Source: Mauremys mutica
Taxonomy: Eukaryota; Chordata; Testudines; Geoemydidae
Direction: 5' to 3'
Length of the DNA: 64,000 nucleotides
Assembly (NCBI RefSeq): GCF_020497125.1
Contig: NC_059073.1
Coordinates: forward strand, 140,501,012-140,565,011
In this document: piece by piece, positions 1 through 11,125 of the stretch
Layout: each line of letters opens with the position of its first letter
Position numbering within the stretch: position 1 is the first letter of the stretch
Notes under the pieces: generated by a model
What the model was told of the DNA's origin: nothing
What the model saw: only the letters and a program-made list of their open reading frames with translations
The model's database searches: none
Made by a program: the position numbers and the translations under genes

Positions 1-509
1 AATGGGGAATGGTGGCATAAGAATTACCACCGCAGCAACTTGCTGGCCAGAGGCTTGGTAAATACATCACCACGGGTTAATGTGAAAGGCTTAATTTGTA
101 AGAGTGGATGAGAATCCACCCCCTGTGCAGGGGGCCAGTACAAGGCCACTGAAGCACTTAACCCCTCAAAACTGGGCTTATGTGGTATAAAAAAGCCTTG
201 CTCTGGACCTCTGCACAGGAGACAATTTCATCCAGCAGTAGCAAGGTGACAGGGTCCTGCCTTCATCCTTTGAGAAGCCAATGAGGTTTTGATCATGACA
301 ACTTAATACTCCTTACCTGTGTTTGATTGACTGAGTGTAACAGCCACTCCTTTTTCCTGCGTTTTACTGGTACTCTCACTGCAGCTCCAAGAACATGTCT
401 CTATTCTCGTACAGTTTCACCTAAGCTCAGGCTAACTAACTGGTTTCCCTTTTTATGAAGGGCACATTTGGAAATTGTTTATAAAAGGTTAATAACTGAT
501 TAACAGGAA
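1..509. other. Unassigned non-coding sequence
   Basis: No gene seen. Around 110-140 there is a degraded half copy of the ATTCACCCCTGTGCAGAGGG foldback repeat described at 4302-4418. Confidence 0.5.
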
Positions 510-742
510 TGATGGCCCAGTGGTTAGGGCACTAGCCTTGGACTTGTGAGACTTGGATTCAATTTCTTCCTGCACCACACACTTCCTGTGTGACCTTGGG
601 TAAGTCACTTAACCTCTCTGTGCCTCGATTCTGCATCTGTAAAATGGCACTTCCCTCTTCCAGGTGGGCTAAATACATTAAAGATTATGAAGTACTTTGA
701 GATCTGCTGACGAAAATGCTGTATAAAAGCCAAGTATTATTG
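510..742 (+). repeat. MIR / CORE-SINE copy
   Basis: Sense-strand MIR-type SINE. The tRNA-like head (cagtggttagggcactagcc) leads into the conserved core (tgtgaccttgggtaagtcac, then ctctgtgcctc and tctgtaaaatgg). The 3' end is of the L2/CORE type (aagtactttgagatctgctg, then ctgtataaaagccaagtatt). It is diverged from consensus, so it is an old insertion. Confidence 0.85.
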
Positions 743-2638
743 TTATTCAATGCACAGTTATTCAATTGCTACAGAGTTCAACAGATTGGTTGTAATGAGT
801 TTGCAACCATTTAGAACACCTGCATCTGACATGATTATTACCCCATATAACATATACAACTCATGCTTGTCATATGTATTAATCACTTATTAACCCAGTA
901 TCAACTATAACTACAGTATCATACCTTTAATATGAAATGCAAACCAACTTCACGCAATAGGTTAGCTCTGTTATTTGCATTACAATCTTCTACCTCCACA
1001 CACAATATTCACCAATGTTCAAGTCCATCAAAGCCTATGAAAAGCAGGGGGGTGAAATTTGCATCACCGACCTTTGCAGCAGCTCAATTCCTGGGCCACA
1101 GCTTGAGTACAAGGCCAGATCAGAGAGAGAGCAGGCTAAAAAGAAGAAGTGGGACTTGACTCTCAAAATATCTATTTTTAAAGGGTCAGCTTTTATAAGG
1201 GTCCATTTTCAAGTGTTCAGTACTACAGTTGGTCAAAAAAATGCCAATGGCTTTTCCTGGGAGATTCAGAAAAAAATAATCTATTTTTCCTTCAAAATTT
1301 CCTACGAAAAACTTTCAGTTTTACATTGAAAAACAAATGTTTTTGGTAAAATAAATGAATATACAAAAGATTTTTTATTTAAAAAAATGAAACATTTGAA
1401 ATGAAAAAAATTCTGAACATTTTCATTTAGGAAAAAAATAATTTTTCAATGAGGGGGAGGCAGCAAAAGCTTAGATGGAAAATTTTCATCCGGCTGTATT
1501 CATCACCCACAAGTAGTGACAGAATTGCAAAAGGGCTCAGCCCCCTATATGTATGCAACATCCTAAGCAATTCTGAATATCTCACCTCAGATGTTGATGC
1601 TTCAATGGGAGCTGAGCACTCTTGAAAATCTGCCTCCTGATTTCCTAATGCATCAGCAGCATTCACAGTACAATACTGTGTGCATGCATTTTTTTTGTCT
1701 CCAATACTTAGTGTTAACTAAAGGTGCCAGATTGATCAACTTGGAGAATGGTCCTGTCTATTTATCCAGATACTAGGTACAGCATGGCCAGAAATAATGC
1801 AAGCTTCTTCCATGCTGTTCCGCCCATGTGCTTTATTCCTGGTGTGGAGTGGGTACAAGTGGGAAGACAATTCAGTGTCCATAGTGCATCTCAAACTCTT
1901 GGCACCTCTGCTAAGCTGGTCAATGAGGTGGCTTAGTGGTGCCAGTCATGGTGGTGGTTTTGTGGTGTGTGCATCAGTTTCCTAGGATCTGGACTGGGAC
2001 CACCAACTAATTGTTACACAGAGCATAAAAGAGCCACTAGCCAGCCTTGGCTGGGTTCACAGCAGGCTGGATTCAAACCAATGACCTGGGGGAGACAGGC
2101 TGTGTTGATGCATTTCCTTGTTGTTATCTAGGCAGATAGATATTTAATCAAAATAACAAGGATCCAGGGATAATTCCAACTGGACAGTTATCCAATTCAG
2201 TGCCATACAACTGCAGTTCATTAAGAGATAGTATTACAATCACAAGTCACCTCGCGTGACCTTTGACTCTTTGCAGCAGTCCTGCATGAAGCCTTGCAGC
2301 ACTGGATGGATCATCGTAGCCCTGTATGGCAGGCTGACTTCCCATATGAGCCCCCTCAGGCTTGTTAAGCTGGGCAACTGAGTTCCATTGTGCTCTGTGT
2401 AGGCAAGTATGGACAAGAACATGGAGCTGAGGTAGGATCACCGGATCCTCCAGAGAGCCACAGGGAGAAGAACAGACAGACAGCGGTCATTAACCCCGTT
2501 CAGAGTTGCAGCACCCCTCAAGGTTGGCCTGTGGGGTGGATTTTGCCTCCCTTCCTCCAGTATGGAGCACACCTGTATAACCCACACACCTCCAGGGTGT
2601 GGTGTTCTGCCCCCTCTAGTGACACCGAGACCACTTAC
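743..2638. other. Unassigned AT-rich sequence
   Basis: No supported gene. From about 1200 to 1470 the sequence is rich in A/T with many short AAATTTT-like runs and resembles decayed AT-rich hAT MITEs such as 26348-26769, but I cannot place its ends. Short ORFs here are of chance size. Confidence 0.45.
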
Positions 2639-2660
2639 AGAGAGAGAGAGAGAGAGAGAA
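2639..2660. repeat. (AG)n microsatellite
   Basis: About eleven AG dinucleotide units in an almost uninterrupted run, directly visible. Confidence 0.95.
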
Positions 2661-2704
2661 AGAGATTAATGAGTCTGCTCTACAGCATTAGCTAACAGGC
2701 AGTT

Positions 2705-2785
2705 GACTTTTAGCTCATGCAGTAGAGGCTCAAGCCCCAAGTTCTAGAAGTTCCTGGTTCGATCCCACCCACCGACGACCAGGGT
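2705..2785 (+). repeat. tRNA-derived SINE fragment
   Basis: A-box-like tagctcatgcagtagagg is followed about 30 bases later by a good RNA polymerase III B box (ggttcgatccc at 2756-2766). The same layout recurs near 17341, 20165 (reverse), 29340 and 34530 (reverse). This is a SINE head and not a functional tRNA gene: no cloverleaf with paired acceptor stem is evident. Confidence 0.6.
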
Positions 2786-2897
2786 CTGTCAGTGTTACAC
2801 CTGCATAAAGCCTACTTATGCAGGCATTCTACCGCTCTCTAGAATCTTGCCCGCGTGTACATCTATTGCATTACGATGTAGGAAGCCACATTCTAAC

Positions 2898-3055
2898 CAG
2901 GGCCAGCCCTAGATCAAATGGCGCCTCAGGAGAGGAGCATCTTCAGCTGCCCATTTGACCCCCCCCCATTTGTTAAACTTTTGAATACCTTACAGCACTC
3001 CGAATTCAGCACCCCCGGCGGTTGCCTGGGTTGTCTGCTCCTAAATCTGGCCCTG
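2898..3055. mobile_element. Non-autonomous hAT-type transposon, 158 bp
   Basis: Starts CAGGGCCAGCCCTAG and ends with a degraded inverted partner (aatctggccctg). Flanks are attctaac on the left (2890-2897) and attctacc on the right (3056-3063), a 7/8 match to an 8-bp target duplication, which is the hAT hallmark. It shares the CAGGGCC terminus with the larger element at 54322-55142. No coding capacity. Confidence 0.75.
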
Positions 3056-4301
3056 ATTCTACCCTCAGTTGTACTGGTGTTAGTTTGGAGCAGAAGCCAA
3101 TGGAATCGCTCTGGTTTTACATTGGCGTGACAGGGAGAATTTGACCTTGAATCGTTCATGACACTAAACAGTGAGAAATACTATTAGACCCCTATTTATT
3201 TTACAAATATGGGTTAACTCTATTGATGTATACATAGATCATAAACACACACACAAAACCAGATTATAAACAAAGTTCTGCCCTGATGTATGCCCCCATT
3301 GAAATTAGCCAAGTTGCAGTAGTCTCTGCAAATCCTCCCTCAATGCACCTGGAACATACTGGCACAAATCATAACTGGGGGCACAATTTAGAGGTCAGTT
3401 TTCTGTCTACACTAAGTAGCTGATTGCACCTGCAAAGGAGACCTGGCTAAGAACAGGCTGGAAATCAGTCCCCGTCTGTCTAAATTAATGTATGAGAGTT
3501 TCCCAGCAAACTGAGCAATAGACAGAGCAAAACAAACACACAAAGAGGCAAAAGAGTTCACATATTTCTGTTCAAACATAAACAACTCTCCTTGTGCTTG
3601 AATGACAGCAAGGGCCCGATCCAGTCAAAATTTGTTTACATAGCTGCTGACCCACAAAAGCTCCATAGACCTTCACGGTTTTGCTGCAATACAGGCCTGT
3701 CACTATCCTATGCATGACACACGATCCCTTTGGTGACAGGGTATGCTGATGAGGACAGAGATAGCCGTAAATAGCTCAAAAATAGCAGCAACTTTCTTCA
3801 TTTTTTGGAACTTCAACATGAAGTCACATTGACTAGTGTTGTGGTACCACATAATGAAAGACTCTCATCTGCCCAAGTCTCTGACTCAGCAGTCCATATC
3901 TATTCAGCAAAACACTTAAGCATGTGCTTAATGTTAAACATATGCTTAAATACTTTACTGAACAGGGATAGTGCATAATGCTTTACTAAACTGGGGTCAA
4001 AGTTAGGATGACTGGCGTTACATTAATTCTGCATTTCAAGACTGTTGTGCAATTAACTGAACTCTCAGCCTTAATGCTGCATTAGCACAGATTTTTGCAT
4101 AGAATGAAATCATCAGTACCAAATCAAAGATTAAAACCTATTTATTGCATCACTAATTTTTCAAACTATGTAACAAAGATCAAGAGAAATAACCGGCTAA
4201 TTAAACTGAAAAAAGAGATGGAAATTTTCCTATTTACAGCTGAATTACCAAAATGAAACACATATTTCTATATTAAAACGGCTTCATTTTTAAGAGGTAG
4301 G
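3056..4301. other. Unassigned non-coding sequence
   Basis: No gene recognised. Contains a short (CA)n tract near 3245. Nothing else I can name. Confidence 0.45.
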
Positions 4302-4418
4302 ATGAAATTCACTCCTATGCAGAGGGTCAATGAAATGGTGATTTACCACTTGAGTTCTATTTTCAGAACTTCTGTGGTCTATAGGTCTGGGACCCTCTAT
4401 ATAGGAGTGAATTTCACT
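4302..4418. mobile_element. Foldback MITE (ATGAAATTCACTCCTAT family)
   Basis: Left end atgaaattcactcctat is the reverse complement of the right end ataggagtgaatttcac apart from the last base, so the ~117-bp unit can fold on itself. A second two-ended copy lies at 7352-7438, and single ends occur near 110, 8526 and 18064. The family is not coding and its class is unknown to me. Confidence 0.7.
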
Positions 4419-4439
4419 CTACATTTTGGAAAGTGATCT

Positions 4440-4985
4440 TATTTTACTGTTATACTTTATTATTTGTACTGTGGCTATGTGCCTAGGAGCCATAGTCCCA
4501 GACCAGAACCCCCAAGGTTTTATGTCTGAACATTATTCATTAGGTGTATTATGGTAGCACCTAGCAGCCCCACTCATAGAGTAGGACCCCATTGCGCTAG
4601 ATGTTTTGCAAACACAGAACAAAAAGATGGGCCAGGCCCCAAGGAACTAGATTTTGACAAATGTAACATGAGTGCAAGTTTTCATACATACGAGATTATA
4701 ATTGTTCAAAAAGCAATCTCCATAAGAGAGATGGGTTCGACCATTTTGTGGAGACAAACCAAAACCAAGAACATTTTTTGCAAACGCTCTAACCGGTGAG
4801 ATAACATTGCCTGAGACATTTTAAATAAGTTACATCATGCGAGGATATATTTATTATTATAATTTATCATTTATATTGCGGTAGTGCCTAAGGGTCTGAG
4901 TCACAGACCAGGACCCCATTGTGCTAAGCTCTGTACAAATACTGAAAACATAGACAATCCCAACCCCAAAGAGCTTATAGTCTAG
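4440..4985. repeat. Dispersed 'gtagcacctaggagcc' repeat, three partial copies
   Basis: Segments at about 4450-4515, 4545-4655 and 4855-4985 each carry diverged forms of the same string: Tatttgtactg-ggtag-gcctaggagcc, then gaccaggaccccattgtgct, then gtacaaacacagaac and caaagagcttatagtct. Related copies lie at 14862, 17575, 29430, 44945, 51245, 61920 and 62350, often joined to reverse MIR sequence. It behaves as an old interspersed retroposon; I cannot name its family securely. Confidence 0.65.
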
Positions 4986-5045
4986 ATTTACCATCTGTAT
5001 GATGTGATTTCCACTGGTGATGGAACAGATTCACAAATGTCACTA

Positions 5046-5705
5046 AAGGCTTGTCTATGACACTGATTTGCACGGATTTAGTCAAATGAGTTTATTTCAG
5101 TAAGTAAAAACCTTAATCTAGACACTCCTATTTCAATTTAAGAGTGGAATTGTCCATGTCTACACTCTGGGGACAAAAGCTATACCAGCATAACCCCATG
5201 TTATAGATGCAGCCATAGCGTAGACGGGTTTTTCTGTTGCAGTAGGAACACTACCTCCCCGAGTGACGGCAGCTAGCTCAAGGGAAGCTTTCTTCCTAGC
5301 CACGTGTACATCAGAGGCTAGGCTGGCATAGCTACAGCGCTCGGATATGATTTTTCACACCCCTGAATGTCACAGCTTCATTGACTAAGTTTTAAGTGTA
5401 GGCCAGGCCTTATTTTGTTTTAGCTTAAAACTGCCCCTAACACCTTGTCTACACATAGACTTGAAAAACAAACAAACAATCTAGTTAAACTGGTGCAAGT
5501 TCTCTGTGTGGACATGGTTTAAGAGTGACATACTTGGGTTAACTTAAATCTGTTCCTAATCCATTTAAACTAAACCAACATGAGTCTGCATTAAGGTTCA
5601 GTAAGAATGTTCAAACAGCCTTTTGCACCGGTTTGACTAAAAACAGGTTTAAAATCTCACCCTTAGTTAACCTGAATTACCTTTCTTATGCAGACAAGCC
5701 CTGAC
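5046..5705. mobile_element. Cluster of decayed Harbinger-type MITEs
   Basis: Several end-like motifs of the GTCTACAC type occur here in both orientations: ggcttgtctatgacac (5047), catgtctacactc (5156), gtgtaggccaggcctta (5398), ccttgtctacacatag (5442) and cttatgcagacaagcc (5684). They fit two or three adjacent old MITEs, approximately 5046-5150, 5150-5412 and 5442-5700. Exact ends and target duplications are not clear. Confidence 0.55.
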
Positions 5706-5831
5706 TCTTGCAATCTGATTCTATTTCCATGCCGGTTTTACAACCAGGGTAACTATTGACCACATTGGAATCACTTCTGGTTTACATGATAAAAGCTAGA
5801 ATCAAGGCTGGTAGGATTTCTAACTGGTGGA

Positions 5832-6104
5832 ACTGGCTACTACTACTTTGTCTTTGTCTTGTCCCATAAATTGGGGTTGGCAACTCTTGTTCTTCATCCC
5901 CAAGTGTTCTTGTCAAGTGCCTCTTTCAAGCTAACATCAACCTTCTTCAAATCTCAAACCACATTTTTCTAGGTCTTCCTTGTGGTCTTTGTCCCATAAC
6001 TACTAGTTGTCGTACCCTCTGGCCACCATATCCCACATCTTGTTGTCTCACATGACCCAGCTATCTCAACTGATACTCTGTCAGCTTTTTGATGATAGGA
6101 GTGT
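5832..6104 (-). pseudogene. Relic of RTE-type LINE, end of reverse transcriptase ORF
   Basis: Read on the minus strand, fragments resemble the C-terminal tail of vertebrate RTE-like LINE ORF2 proteins: a GHV motif, then an arginine-rich GRPRK-type motif, then a tail reading through ccaatttatgggacaag. The tail ends in short gta/gac-type repeats near 5830, typical of RTE 3' ends. Several stops and frameshifts are present, so it is dead. The assignment rests on remembered family features and was not searched. Confidence 0.55.
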
Positions 6105-6600
6105 GATAGGGCATCTGCCCTACATTGGCATGGAAGTGGTTAATAGAGCCCTAGGGAGCCTGCATGGGAAGCAGCCAGCAGGAGAGGTGCTATGAGGAGC
6201 AGCCAATCCGGGCCCAACAGGGCCATATAAGAAGAGCTGCAGGGCAGAGCAGAGTCAGTTGCTGCAAGGAGCCCAAGGAGTACCTAGCAGATTGTCTGAA
6301 GGTAGCACCTTGGACAGGGCAGTTGCTAGCAGGGACTGGGGAGCAAGAGGAGCTTCCTGGCTGGCTGCTGGGACATGCTATCTGGAAGCCCCGAGAAGAG
6401 GGTGAAGAAGGTGCTGGGGCCACAGGGAAGTGGCCCAGGGAATTGAAGCAGCATAGGCGGACAAGTAAAGGAGAAGCAGCAGGAGCTGCCTATCTACAGG
6501 GTGCCTGGGCTGCAACTCAGAGTAGTGGGTGAGCCCGGGTCCCCCCAGTGGTGAGTGGGGAAGTGGCTGGTTATCCACCATGGCCCCCAAATGTTTTTCA
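6102..6600 (+). mobile_element. LTR-like repeat with promoter signals
   Basis: Begins TGTGATAGGG and carries a CCAAT box (agccaatccg, 6201) and a TATA-like box (catataaga, 6223) ahead of a G/A-rich leader. This layout fits the U3/R part of an LTR retroelement in sense orientation. It lies directly at the end of the RTE relic. The 3' end and any target duplication are unclear, and open frames of up to 122 codons inside look fortuitous. Confidence 0.5.
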
Positions 6601-7350
6601 GAGTCACTGCTTCCCAGGATAGGCCCTACTGAGAGGACGACTATCTTCTTTGTATACATTCATCTATATTAAAGCACATCTTTTTTTTTTTGTGCCCAGC
6701 TCACCAAGGGATCCAATTGCTATCAATGACCTGTCCTTTAAATTACTTACTACTGCCCCAATCATAGTACTATCAGCAGACTTCATTAGTGATGATTTTA
6801 TGGAAACAAGCCCAGATATAGCTCAGGATGAAGAGGGTGAGAGCGGAGGACAAAGCATTCCTGAGTGAGGGGATCCAGCTATGGAACCATCTTCCAGAGG
6901 AGATCAGGCCAATCCAGAGTCTGACCATCCTCTTTCAGACAGCCTTCTCACCACAAGTGAAATTCACAATACCAACACCCGCTCCCCAAACCCTTAACAG
7001 CTAACCCAGAAGACACTCCAAAGCCCTACCCATGCAGAGATTTGACCCCAGAAAGGAAAGGGACCAGAGTTATCACTATTGCTATTGATTTTATGTGGGA
7101 CATGTTCATACAGTGATGGGCAGCAGTATAAAACAGATTAGAAAGAAAAAGAGCAGGGGGGGGAGTTTTGAACATGGCAGAGGAAGGGGGGAGGCACGTT
7201 GGGAGAAGGCTTTGAATGGGGCCCAGAGGCTGGAATTGCTAGTTGAGCAGAAGGGGCAATTTGGGATAACGATTCACAGGCACATTGCAAGGCTTAATTA
7301 ATTAACACTTGCCAAGTGCTTCAAGATCCTTGGATGGAATATGGTATGCA
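6601..7350. other. Unassigned; purine-rich stretch
   Basis: No gene. 7135-7250 is strongly purine-rich (runs of A and G). There is a poly(T) run at 6681-6691. Confidence 0.4.
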
Positions 7351-7351
7351 A

Positions 7352-7438
7352 GTGAAATTCACCCCTGTGCACCCACCAAATAGAACACAAGTGCTGCATA
7401 GTCCTTGCTTTGTGCCTCTGCATGGGGGTGAATTTCAC
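7352..7438. mobile_element. Foldback MITE, second two-ended copy
   Basis: gtgaaattcacccctgtgca at the left faces tgcatgggggtgaatttcac at the right, an inverted pair with one mismatch around a ~47-base centre. Same family as 4302-4418. Confidence 0.75.
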
Positions 7439-9423
7439 CCAAAGACCAAAGTATGCTGATGATTTTTTTTTAAACAGAGTCTGAAGTGCTTTGTGGGCTT
7501 ACTGTTTGCCAGGATATTCATTATTCTATCTTTACTGTCTTTCAGATTCTCTAACACTGACATTGTGAGTATTCCACAGCTGACTTCCGCTTGCTTGGAT
7601 TTTTTTTTTATTTTTTGTTTTTATTTTAATCACTGGGTTTTATCATCTCATCTATTATATCTTCATACATTTATGAGTAAGTATAGCCTGCACCAAATGG
7701 TGTGGGAGAAATCCTAGCATAGAACAGCCTAATTGTTTATTAGGGGCAAGAAGTATATGAATGTATAATGGGTTGTAAGTAAAAAATAAAAGCTTTTCAA
7801 AGAGGCAATTGAATTCAGTGCCAATAAGTAATGATTTTTTTTTACAAACCTAAAAATAGCTCCCTAATCTCAATTACTATCAATATTGTCATTCGAAAAC
7901 AAAGAAAATAATGAAGGTTAAACCTTTTAAATTCATTTTAGCTTTCGTAATTACAGAAATCAAAAGCAATATTCTTGGGATTGCATTTATCAGGTGTGCA
8001 ATGAAACACTTGCTAGCGTTTCGCAGGCCAAATCCACGCGCATACACACACAAGCATGAACACAAAGCTTCTGGCTTTAGTCTGAATGGATGGTTTCTGC
8101 GTGGCTAAGCTATTTTAATTGCATCTTTTGTAATGGGGTTATTTTAGTATAGATCATGGCCATATAGTTCAGAGATGCATTTTATACAGGTTTATGCTAA
8201 ACTCACAGCCACATTCTCACTTAGGATCCACCTCCTTCCCCCACTCAATCAGCACAAAGGGGCCAGATTTTCGCTTCAAATAGCCAGAAAATTCCCGTGG
8301 TGGCAGCGGGACTGGTGAGATGTTGGAAGGACTGTTTCCAATACCAACTGCCACCCCTCCAATACTCACTGATGAGAAGTGTCAAAGGTGGAAACAAGAC
8401 ATGGCAGAGTTACGCTGCAGTGATGGGGACCCAAGGCCAGTGGGGCAAGTAAGAGCAAACTCTAGGCTCCTCTAACTCATGCCAGGGCCAGCATAGAGTG
8501 GCCTCCAGGATCAGGAAGCTTTAACAGGTGAAATTCACCCTTCTGCAGAGGGCCAGCTCATTTAACTCCTGTTTCACTCTATATGCATACGTGCACACTA
8601 ATACATTGGCTTTATGTGCTGGCCTATCCAATACCACTTTCTAGTGGCTGGTTCCCACGGAAATTAAGGGACTAATATCAAATAAGTAAGATCTCCTTTC
8701 ATTCAAGTGCTTAATGACTGGTTTTAGAAAGGCGGGGGGGGGGGGGCAGGGTTCCCATCCTAGTCCTCCAGGTGTGTGTTTTTTATTTAGTAATGGTATT
8801 TGTTGCCTGCAGCACATAAATCTATTGTGGTACACAGAGAGTAGATGTAAATCATGAGACTGGAATATTGGGTGAAAGTTAAACATATGCTTGAATGTTC
8901 TTTGCTGGATTGAAGTCTCACTCCATAATCTCTGTCCTTATTTTTAATAAGTAACACCTTTAGATTTAAAAAGCAGTACAATGGACTATAATTTATCATA
9001 AGTGTCTGTCACATCCAGAATTTGTCTCTATTGAAACAAGTGGAGCCAACACGCAGAATGGATTGTAGCTTGAGGTGAACAGCCAATTGCTCTTCTACTT
9101 TCAATATTCGGATTTCTACCCAATCTCAAGACATGATAGAGGCTTTAGAAATGCTCTGTAGTTTTTAAGCAAAGTTTTGCTATTGAATCCTGAACTGGGT
9201 GGCACCTGGAATGGCTTCCTAAGCTATCCAGCGTCACTCTTGATTCAAAAGGAAAGCTTTGAAACGTCAAAGGAGGCTGCATTATAGTCCGGGAACTGGT
9301 GGCAAGATTTACTAATTATAAAAACAAAAACAAATACCTCAACATAAAAACCCAACCTCCTACCTTAAAAATGACAGAGGGACTGACCTGAACCAGCAAT
9401 AATAATAATACCACCTCACTCTC
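7439..9423. other. Unassigned sequence with minor repeats
   Basis: No gene. Contains a single end of the foldback family (8526-8555) and a poly(G) run at about 8731-8746. AT-rich otherwise. Confidence 0.45.
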
Positions 9424-9803
9424 TTAGGGTATGTCTACACTACCAGAGTAGTTTGATTCTACTGAAATCGAATTTGTGGAACCGATATTACAAAGTCGAA
9501 TGTGTGTATCCACACTAAGGACAGTAATTCGACTTTGTGAGTCCACACTAACGGGGCAAGCGTCGACATTGGAAGCGGTGCACTGTGGGCAGCTATCCCA
9601 CAGTTCCCGCAGTCCCCGCTGCCCATTGGAATTCTGGGTCGAGCCCCCAATGCCTGCTGGGGGAAAAATGTGTCGAGGGTGGTTTTGGGTAACTGTCCTC
9701 ATTCAACCATCACTCCTGCCCTCCCTCCCTGAAAGCGCCGGCGGGCAATCAGTTCGCGCACTTTTCTGGTGAGTGACAGCGCGGACGCTACAGCACTGCG
9801 AGC

Positions 9804-10507
9804 ATGGAGCCCGCTGTGATCATCGCTGCACTTATGGCCGTTGTCAACTCCTCGCACCTTATCGTCCACCTTTTTCACAGTCAGATGCTGAGAAATCGGG
9901 TGAGGAGGCTACGGCAGCGCGGTGAGGACATGAAGTCTGAGAGTGGCACAGACCTCTCACAAAGCACGGGACCCCGCGCCGTGGACATCATGGTGGCAAT
10001 GGGTCATGTTCATGCTGTGGAACGGCGATTCTGGGCCCAGGAAACAAGCACGGACTGGTGGGACCGCATAGTGCTGCAGGTCTGGGATGATTGATTTAGT
10101 TGGGTTTGGTCCTGCTTTGAGCAGGGGGTTGGACTAGATGACCTCCTGAGGTCCCTTCCAACCCTGTGATTCTATGATTCTATGAATCACAGTGGCTGCG
10201 AAACTTCAGGATGCGTAAAGGAACTTTCCTTGAACTTTGTGACTTGCTGTCCCCTGCCCTGAAGCGCAAGGACACCCGGATGCGAGCAGCCCTGACTGTG
10301 CAGAAGCGAGTGGCCATAGCCCTCTGGAAACTTGCAATGCCAGACAGCTACCGGTCAGTAGCAAACCACTTTGGCGTGGGCAAATCTACCGTGGGGGTTG
10401 CTGTGATGCAAGTAGCCCACGCAATCGTTGAGCTACTGCTCTCAAAGGTAATGACCCTGGGAAACGTTCAGGTCATCATAGATGACTTCGCCGCGATAGG
10501 ATTCCCA
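9804..10507 (+). pseudogene. Truncated HARBI1-like transposase pseudogene (Harbinger A)
   Basis: Starts at the same ATG context as the copies in B and C (MEPA-type N terminus, VVNSSHLIVHLFHSQ, RRFWA, TSTDWWDRIVLQVWD). The frame is broken after codon 95 by a 95-bp CR1 insertion that brings an immediate TGA at 10092. Downstream the homology resumes (QWLRNFRMRKGTF, then PDSYRSVANHFGVGKSTVGVAV) and stops at the equivalent of residue 203, just before the IDGTH catalytic motif. No complete nuclease domain remains, so the product cannot be active. The break point abuts the first ~15 codons of the Myb-like gene in opposite orientation. Confidence 0.92.
10091..10185 (+). mobile_element. CR1 LINE 3' tail nested in Harbinger A
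   Basis: 95 bp absent from the homologous site in Harbinger C (63271 region). It is the extreme 3' end of a CR1 element: ggtcctgctttgagcagggg, then ggactagatgacctcctgag, then gtcccttccaaccctg, ending in two ATTCTATG-like units. A 4-base direct repeat (atga) flanks it. Severe 5' truncation is usual for CR1. Confidence 0.95.
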
Positions 10508-10954
10508 AATCTCTATTCTGAGATTGCATGGACACCTCTGCTGGAGAGCTCTGCATCGTTGCCAGTGCTGCTGAGCTCGCCACAATGTCCAAACAGGAAA
10601 TGAGATTCAAAGTGGCCAGACAAGAAAAGGAATTCAAATTTTCCCGGGGCTTTTCCTGTGTGGCTGGTCAAAGCATCCAAGCTCGGACTGCTGTCCAGAG
10701 CGTCAACAGAGTGGTGCACTGTGGGATAGCTCCCGGAGCTATTAGCGTCAAATTCCATCCACACCTAGCCTAATTCGACATGGCCATGTCGAATTTAGCG
10801 CTACTCCCCTCGTCGGGGAGGAGTACAGAAATCGAACTAAAGAGACCTGTATGTCGAACTAAATAGCTTCGTTGTGTGGACGGGTGCAGGGTTAATTCGA
10901 TTTAACACTGCTAAATTCGACATAACCTCCTAGTGTAGACCAGGCCTTAGGGTA

Positions 10955-11125
10955 TTTTCATCAATAGATCTCACAGCACTTCACAAAGGAGTGAAATTAT
11001 CCTCATTTGACAGGTGGGGAAGCTGGAGCAGAGAGGTGAAGTGACTTGCCCAAGCTCACTGAGCAGCAGAGCTGGGAACAGGACCCAAAACTCCCGAGTC
11101 CTGGTCCAGTGCTCTACAACAATCT
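10955..11125 (-). repeat. MIR / CORE-SINE copy, reverse
   Basis: Reverse-orientation MIR core: cctcatttgacaggtgggga, then gcagagaggtgaagtgacttg, then cccaagctcactgagcagca, ending in the complement of the tRNA-like head (gtcctggtccagtgctctac). Confidence 0.85.

Larger units (their letters stand above)
9427..10946 (+). mobile_element. Harbinger A: deleted, non-autonomous copy
   Basis: Left end GGGTATGTCTACACTACC and right end (reverse complement) GGCCTGGTCTACACTAGG, flanked on both sides by the TTA target duplication (9424-9426 and 10947-10949) typical of PIF/Harbinger. Both ends are rich in TCGAA/TTCGA motifs. The interior keeps the first half of a HARBI1-like gene (9804-10507), then jumps directly to sequence matching the opposite end of Harbinger B (compare 10510-10940 with the reverse of 21340-21780). 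About 3.3 kb is therefore missing relative to B. A CR1 tail is nested inside. Confidence 0.93.

Noticed and set aside
2705..2785. A functional tRNA gene
   Set aside because: A and B boxes are present but no paired acceptor and anticodon stems are visible, and several related copies exist; a SINE explains it better.
6164..6659. ORFs of 93-122 codons on both strands
   Set aside because: Lie in an LTR-like repeat with promoter signals and lack protein motifs.
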